The translations under genes and the position numbers were made by a program. The notes beneath the pieces are model-generated. The model was not told the DNA's origin. It made no database searches and saw only the letters and a list, made by a program, of their open reading frames with translations. 64,000 nucleotides of DNA from JBBIRW01 sp037441565. GTDB taxonomy: Bacteria > Desulfobacterota > JBBIRW01. The DNA lies in assembly GCA_037441565.1 (NCBI GenBank), contig JBBIRW010000003.1:124001-188000 (forward strand), read 5' to 3'. Below are positions 59,656 through 64,000 of this stretch, in pieces (positions within the stretch are counted from its first letter, which is position 1; the number at the start of each line of letters is the position of its first letter).

Positions 59656-60316
59656 TTATGCATTATTTATCGTATTCCCCTATCTCTCAATTTTAATAGC
59701 AGTCTCCGTGGGTGTATACCGCTACTTCAGTGATAGATTTTCATTCTCGGCCCTATCATCCCAGTTCCTTGAAAATAAACAGCTTTTCTGGGGTTCAATC
59801 CCCTGGCACTACGGTATCATTCTCATTCTGATATCCCATCTCATCGCTACACTTTTTCCAGGACTCTGGCAGGGGATTCTCGGTGAAAATGTCAGACTCT
59901 ACATCATTGAAATAACAGGGATGGCACTGGCATTGGCTGTTGCCATCGGAATCCTTATACTGATCATAAGAAGGATCCTCAATCCACGAGCAAAGGTTGT
60001 CACTTCAACATTTGACTGGATTTTACTTATCTGTCTCTTACTTCAGGTGATCCTTGGTATTTATATCGCTGTTCGTTACAGGTGGGGTGGTTTATGGTAT
60101 CTCCACACTGCAACACCATGGCTCATCTCTCTCTTCAAATTAAACCCTGATATATCGACTGTAATCCATCTCCCACTGGCTATTAAACTGCATTTTCTGA
60201 ACGGCTTTCTCGCGATCTTACTATTTCCCTTTACAAGGCTTGTTCACATCTTCACGATTCCAATCGGTTATCTGTGGAAACCCTATCAGCTGGTTATATG
60301 GAACAGAATCAAATAA
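59648..60316 (+). CDS. narI: nitrate reductase gamma subunit (cytochrome b)
   Basis: NarI is the membrane dihaem b subunit that oxidises quinol. Five hydrophobic segments are visible, with haem-ligand His candidates in SIPWHYGIILILISHL near the N-terminus and in LHFLNGFLAI towards the end. The start at 59648 is chosen because GGAGG (59636-59640) precedes it; an upstream extension lies within narJ. It is 222 aa, the usual length. Confidence 0.95.
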   Translation: MSDYALFIVFPYLSILIAVSVGVYRYFSDRFSFSALSSQFLENKQLFWGSIPWHYGIILILISHLIATLFPGLWQGILGENVRLYIIEITGMALALAVAIGILILIIRRILNPRAKVVTSTFDWILLICLLLQVILGIYIAVRYRWGGLWYLHTATPWLISLFKLNPDISTVIHLPLAIKLHFLNGFLAILLFPFTRLVHIFTIPIGYLWKPYQLVIWNRIK

Positions 60317-60330
60317 AGGAGGAATTCTCC

Positions 60331-61623
60331 ATGTCAAAGGAACAGTTCGGTCTTAAAGGAAATCCTGCGCAGGGTCTTATTGGAGCAACCTTTGGATTCT
60401 TTATAGGCTTTGCTGCAGTTGCACTCTATGGTCCTGCAGCGAAGAACTTTAAAGAGTTGATGGGACTGAGCGGCTTGATGATGGGGTTCCTTGTTGCCAT
60501 ACCACAGCTTACAGGATCACTCCTGAGGATCCCTTTTGGTGCATGGGTTGATAAGGTTGGCGGCAAAAAGCCCTTTCTGGTATTATTCATCCTTTCAATA
60601 ACCGGGATGCTCGGTCTTACATTCATCCTTCTAAAATACTATCCCGATAAAATGACCATCAAGCTTTATCCATTTGTGTTACTATTTGGGGCATTGAGCG
60701 GCTGTGGTGTTGCGACATTTTCTGTTGGTATTCCCCAGACATCCTACTGGTATCCGAGAAACAAACAGGGCCTTGCACTCGGCGCATATGCAGGACTTGG
60801 AAATACTGCACCCGGATTCTTTACAATTCTACTTCCTGTCGCACTGATGAGCCTTGGACTTCCAAAGGCATATGCACTCTGGCTTCTAATACTTGTTACA
60901 GGGACTATCATCTATGCACTGATAGCAGAGGATGCCTATTACTTTCAACTCATAAAGAAGGGTTACACCAGAACACAGGCAGTGGAGATTTCATCAAGGC
61001 TTGGACAGGAACTCATACCATCTGGAGCCGTTGTGGATGCACTTAAAAAATCTGCAACGATAGGAAGAACATGGGCACTTGTGCTTCTCTATTTCACCTC
61101 CTTTGGTGGATTTCTCGCCCTTACAACCTGGTTTCCCGCCTACTGGAGTATCTTTCATGGACTGAATTTGAAAACAGCAGGACTACTTACAGCACTATGC
61201 TTCTCCCTGCTTGCCTCCTTCATCAGGGTTTTCGGTGGTGCAATAAGCGATAGAATTGGTGGTGAGGTGACATCCATAATGAGTTTCACCATCGTTCTTA
61301 TAGGTGCGCTTTTCCTGATGCTTTCATACAGCTTCATCCCTTCACTCATTGGTGAAATCCTTATTGGAACAGGAATGGGAATTGCCAATGCAGCTGTCTT
61401 CAAGCTCGTTCCAAAGTATGTGCCTGAAGCAATTGGTGGCGCATCAGGATGGATCGGAGGTCTCGGGGCGTTTGGAGGTTTTATTGTTCCGCCAATACTT
61501 GGAGTCTTTCTCGATATCTATGGTAAAAATGGTTATGCAACAGGTTTTGTTGTTTATGTGATCCTTGCCATTATTTCAATCTCCATCTCCCTTTACATTA
61601 TGAAAAAATACGGGAGGGGATAG
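60331..61623 (+). CDS. narK: nitrate/nitrite transporter of the major facilitator superfamily
   Basis: Twelve hydrophobic segments span 430 aa. NarK-type marks are the substrate-pore Arg in GSLLRIPFGAWVDKVGG, the NNP signature stretches GALSGCGVATFSVGIPQTSY and GTGMGIANAAVFKLVPKYVP. It imports nitrate and/or exports nitrite beside narGHJI. AAGGAGG (60316-60322) marks the ATG at 60331; an in-frame extension lies inside narI. It is probably the last gene of the operon. Confidence 0.95.
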   Translation: MSKEQFGLKGNPAQGLIGATFGFFIGFAAVALYGPAAKNFKELMGLSGLMMGFLVAIPQLTGSLLRIPFGAWVDKVGGKKPFLVLFILSITGMLGLTFILLKYYPDKMTIKLYPFVLLFGALSGCGVATFSVGIPQTSYWYPRNKQGLALGAYAGLGNTAPGFFTILLPVALMSLGLPKAYALWLLILVTGTIIYALIAEDAYYFQLIKKGYTRTQAVEISSRLGQELIPSGAVVDALKKSATIGRTWALVLLYFTSFGGFLALTTWFPAYWSIFHGLNLKTAGLLTALCFSLLASFIRVFGGAISDRIGGEVTSIMSFTIVLIGALFLMLSYSFIPSLIGEILIGTGMGIANAAVFKLVPKYVPEAIGGASGWIGGLGAFGGFIVPPILGVFLDIYGKNGYATGFVVYVILAIISISISLYIMKKYGRG

Positions 61624-61672
61624 GTTTAATCCTCTCTTATCAGTATAAATGTTGCGTATCACGAAGGATGGC

Positions 61673-62200
61673 TTACTTCTCTGTAAAGTAAACCATCGTC
61701 TTTCCTGAAAGATGCATCGGTATTTCTGCATCTTCGATCCAGGAGCCTCTTCTAAAGAGCTTCTGGTCTGCTGATGCATAAACGACCTCACCGAGGAATG
61801 CATAACATTCCCCAGCATCAATTGTATTCTTCAATATACACTCCACAACGCCTATCGATCCTTCAATAGTGGGTGCCTTCACCCTTCTCGAATGCGTCTT
61901 CTCCAACCCTGCCTTTTCGAATTTATCAACATCCCTCCCGGAATATCTACCGCATATCCATATCTTATCCAGCATCTCCCGGTTTGGAATGTTTATCACA
62001 AACTCCCCTGTCTTCTTTATAAATTCTGCAGTAAGACTCTCTCTGGAAACGCAGACAATGACAAGCGGGGGTTCATCACTTGCAGGCGTTGCCCATGCGC
62101 ATGCCATAACATTTTCCCTCTTTCCATCCGTGCTCGTGAGGAGAAAGGTAAGTTTGGGGTGAAGGAGATGGTATATATCCTTCTTTACTTCTTTTAACAT
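61673..62200 (-). CDS. flavin reductase-like (FMN split-barrel) protein
   Basis: The 175-aa protein has the flavin reductase-like split barrel fold: ENVMACAWATPASDEPPLVI, VSRESLTAEFIKKTGEFVIN, GRYSGRDVDKFEKAGLE and VVECILKNTI. Such proteins bind FMN and act as flavin/ferric reductases or as flavoredoxin-like carriers. It lies alone, convergent with narK. No partner gene indicates the substrate. Confidence 0.88.
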   Translation of the reverse strand: MLKEVKKDIYHLLHPKLTFLLTSTDGKRENVMACAWATPASDEPPLVIVCVSRESLTAEFIKKTGEFVINIPNREMLDKIWICGRYSGRDVDKFEKAGLEKTHSRRVKAPTIEGSIGVVECILKNTIDAGECYAFLGEVVYASADQKLFRRGSWIEDAEIPMHLSGKTMVYFTEK

Positions 62201-62280
62201 AATAAGCCCTCTTTAAATGGATCTAATTCTCTGAATATTCTATTCAGGCAGGATAACTTTTCAAGGTTTAGTTGATAAAC

Positions 62281-62613
62281 CTATTCGAGCTCATCAATCT
62301 TTGCGGCCATTATAAAATCGTTTTCAGAAAGCCCATCGATGGAATGGGTGTAGAGTTCAACTGTGACCCTATTATAAAAGATGTAAATATCCGGATGATG
62401 CCCCTCCTCTTCTGCAAGGTCAGCCACTTTATTTACGAATCTCATAGCATCATTAAAATCACTGAATGTGAACTCCTTTCTTATCTTTTTCTCTCCTATA
62501 TGTTCCCAGCCCCCTTTGAGCGAAGAAAGGTATCTTTGAAATTCCTCTTTCTTCAAAGGATGAACACCCCCTTCGCATGGAACACATCTCTTTTTTGTCA
62601 ACTCTGACCCCAT
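62281..62613 (-). CDS. 4a-hydroxytetrahydrobiopterin (pterin carbinolamine) dehydratase-like protein
   Basis: This is a small PCD/DCoH-fold protein of 110 aa from the chosen start: MGSELTKKRCVPCEGGVHPL, then KEFTFSDFNDAMRFVNKVAD and EEEGHHPDIYIFYNRVTVEL (the HHP active-site motif) and THSIDGLSENDFIMAAKID. The enzyme recycles oxidised pterin; in bacteria without phenylalanine hydroxylase the role is unclear, and some versions act with molybdopterin enzymes (proposed in the literature). I start at 62613 because the family begins at this point. An ATG at 62640 would add nine residues. Confidence 0.88.
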   Translation of the reverse strand: MGSELTKKRCVPCEGGVHPLKKEEFQRYLSSLKGGWEHIGEKKIRKEFTFSDFNDAMRFVNKVADLAEEEGHHPDIYIFYNRVTVELYTHSIDGLSENDFIMAAKIDELE

Positions 62614-62741
62614 GTAAACCACTATAGTTTCAGAATGCATTGAATTCAATACCCTATCGTATTAAATTTCAGGTATATTTAATCTCGATTATTTCACAGG
62701 CATAATATTATCTGGATGATTTTGAAAAAGAGGTGATCTCT

Positions 62742-64000
62742 ATGTCAGGTTTATCAGTAAACCTTCTCAATGACAGAAGGCTAAATGCCCTGAATCAAGC
62801 CTTTGAGAGGTGTTTGAGGGTCTCTGAACTATTTGAATCCTGGAAGAAAAGGGATTACTACATTTCAGCGATCCAGCTTGCCTTTGATGAAACAATGGGC
62901 TTTGCAAAAAACTTCCCCTCGGATTTAGCCTTAAGGCTTTACCGTGATATCCTCACAACAAGACTTCTTTACGATGAGATAACAAAACATATAAAAAAGG
63001 GGGGAGATGGAACAATAGCAGGTCCAGCATTTACAGGGTACTGGCAGGAGGCTGTTGGTGTTGCTGTTGCCCATGCCATGGGCAATGAGGACTTTCTCTA
63101 TCCATCGCACAGGGATATGTCAGCATATATCGCAAAGGGTGAAACGCTCGATCGCATATGGCTTAATCATCTTGGAAAGATAACAGGACCCACGAAGGGT
63201 TACGATGGAAATGTGCATTTTATAGATTATGAGCACAGGAACTTTGGATTTGAGGTATCAACAATGGGGGTTTCAGCTGTTATAGGCCCGGGTCCTGTAA
63301 TCCCTGCAAATAAAGAAAAGGAACTCAAGCTCGGACGCAGCCTTGAGCCCGATGAAAGGATTGCTGCTGTTGCTATATTCGGTGACGGTTCATCATCAAA
63401 TGGCGTCGTGCACGAAGGAATGAACCTTGCAAAGGCGTGGAATATACCTGTTCTTTTTGTTCTCCTTGACAACAGGATCGCCATCTCCGTTTCACCAGAG
63501 CAACAACACGGTGGAATTGACCTAACAAATAGATCAATAGGATATGAGATGCCTGGAATAACACTCGATGGAAACGATGTAATACTTTCATATCTTGGTG
63601 CCCGCTGGATGCTTACATTTTCAAGAAGAACCATGCACCCCTCATTTATGAGGCTCGTTACCTTCAGAAGGCATGGACACAATGAGATAGAGGATGCTGA
63701 ATATGCAAAGGAGGTTTATGGAAGGGAAGAGTTCGAAAGACTATCATCCAAGGAAAATGATCCCCTTTACAGGATAAGAACGGAGCTCATTGAACTCGGT
63801 ATTTTAACGGATGAATCAATGAAAAGGATTGTATCAGAGGTAAGAAAGGATGTTATCGATTCATATAACAGGGCACTCAAGGAGCCGGACCCACCAAGGG
63901 ATCGAACAGCCTTCAGATCCTCACTTATAGATCCCGAATGCAGGATAACCAGGGAACTTTCATCAAAATATCCACCAACAAAAACAGACAGGGAGCTTTC
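62742..64000 (+). CDS. thiamine-dependent 2-oxoacid dehydrogenase E1 component (partial)
   Basis: The frame is open from the ATG at 62742 (AGAGGTGAT just upstream) to the window edge, 419 codons. The E1-alpha fold is clear: HRDMSAYIAKGETLDRIW, the thiamine diphosphate motif GDGSSSNGVVHEGMNLAKAW ending in DNR about 30 residues later, and RRHGHNEIEDAEYAKEV. It would decarboxylate a branched-chain or pyruvate-type 2-oxoacid and pass the acyl to a lipoyl E2. The chain is still open after the alpha region, so it may be an alpha-beta fusion; the rest lies outside. The first 45 residues are not typical and could be an extension. Confidence 0.88.
   Translation, partial: MSGLSVNLLNDRRLNALNQAFERCLRVSELFESWKKRDYYISAIQLAFDETMGFAKNFPSDLALRLYRDILTTRLLYDEITKHIKKGGDGTIAGPAFTGYWQEAVGVAVAHAMGNEDFLYPSHRDMSAYIAKGETLDRIWLNHLGKITGPTKGYDGNVHFIDYEHRNFGFEVSTMGVSAVIGPGPVIPANKEKELKLGRSLEPDERIAAVAIFGDGSSSNGVVHEGMNLAKAWNIPVLFVLLDNRIAISVSPEQQHGGIDLTNRSIGYEMPGITLDGNDVILSYLGARWMLTFSRRTMHPSFMRLVTFRRHGHNEIEDAEYAKEVYGREEFERLSSKENDPLYRIRTELIELGILTDESMKRIVSEVRKDVIDSYNRALKEPDPPRDRTAFRSSLIDPECRITRELSSKYPPTKTDREL

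Overview
The window is a 64 kb piece of a Gram-negative, respiring and probably anaerobic bacterium. Outer-membrane porins, a lipoprotein multihaem cytochrome, a Tat substrate, NarGHJI and about 25 CxxCH haem sites all point that way. Base composition is moderate (low-to-mid 40s % GC by eye), and the housekeeping gene order and respiratory content would fit a deep-branching lineage such as Nitrospirota/Thermodesulfovibrionia or a relative. That placement is an impression from content, not a phylogeny. No IS element, CRISPR array or rRNA was seen.

Layout. 1-10.4 kb is housekeeping, almost all on the minus strand: rpsB (partial), two small XRE regulators, then a tight operon nadK-recN-argA-tldE/pmbA-M23 peptidase-secA-argJ. 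10.7-15.2 kb is a porin-cytochrome operon (outer-membrane barrel, nine-haem periplasmic cytochrome, thirteen-haem lipoprotein) that looks like an extracellular electron conduit. Its last gene is interrupted by an in-frame TAA. rarA follows. 16.7-22.5 kb is a regulatory/accessory island: histidine kinase, XRE regulator, ImmA/IrrE-type HExxH protein and ECF-like sigma factor on one strand, and a B12-type radical SAM enzyme, a LuxI/FeeM-like acyltransferase and a mini-XRE on the other. 22.6-30.6 kb holds two tRNAs, lon-clpX-clpP-tig, further tRNAs (Leu, Lys, Arg, Arg) and a secreted GCTPGFWKNH protein.

30.8-38.5 kb is the most striking region. A PilZ/zinc-ribbon/sigma54 activator sits directly before a near-consensus sigma54 promoter. 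That promoter drives a Fap-like functional-amyloid operon: three exported proteins sharing a leader-like LSDxE(M/L)xx(I/V)xAxG motif, one of them with six N/Q-rich bipartite repeats, plus a C39 peptidase, a FapF-like outer-membrane protein and a small exported protein. I read it as a divergent, c-di-GMP- and sigma54-controlled amyloid export system.

38.5-45.4 kb holds tRNA-His, thiD, tRNA-Arg and a respiratory molybdoenzyme operon (Tat-exported catalytic subunit, four-cluster Fe-S subunit, dihaem cytochrome, TorD chaperone, OprP-type porin) behind its own sigma54 promoter. 45.5-52.3 kb carries the likely control module: an NtrC-type regulator, a sensor kinase and a tandem PhnD-type periplasmic binding protein, co-directional with a copper-type P-ATPase. 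The arrangement recalls AioXSR/ArxXSR oxyanion sensing. 52.5-61.6 kb is a nitrate respiration operon marR-cytochrome-narGHJI-narK with a perfect palindromic operator overlapping its promoter. The window ends with a flavin reductase-like protein, a pterin carbinolamine dehydratase and the start of a 2-oxoacid dehydrogenase E1 gene.
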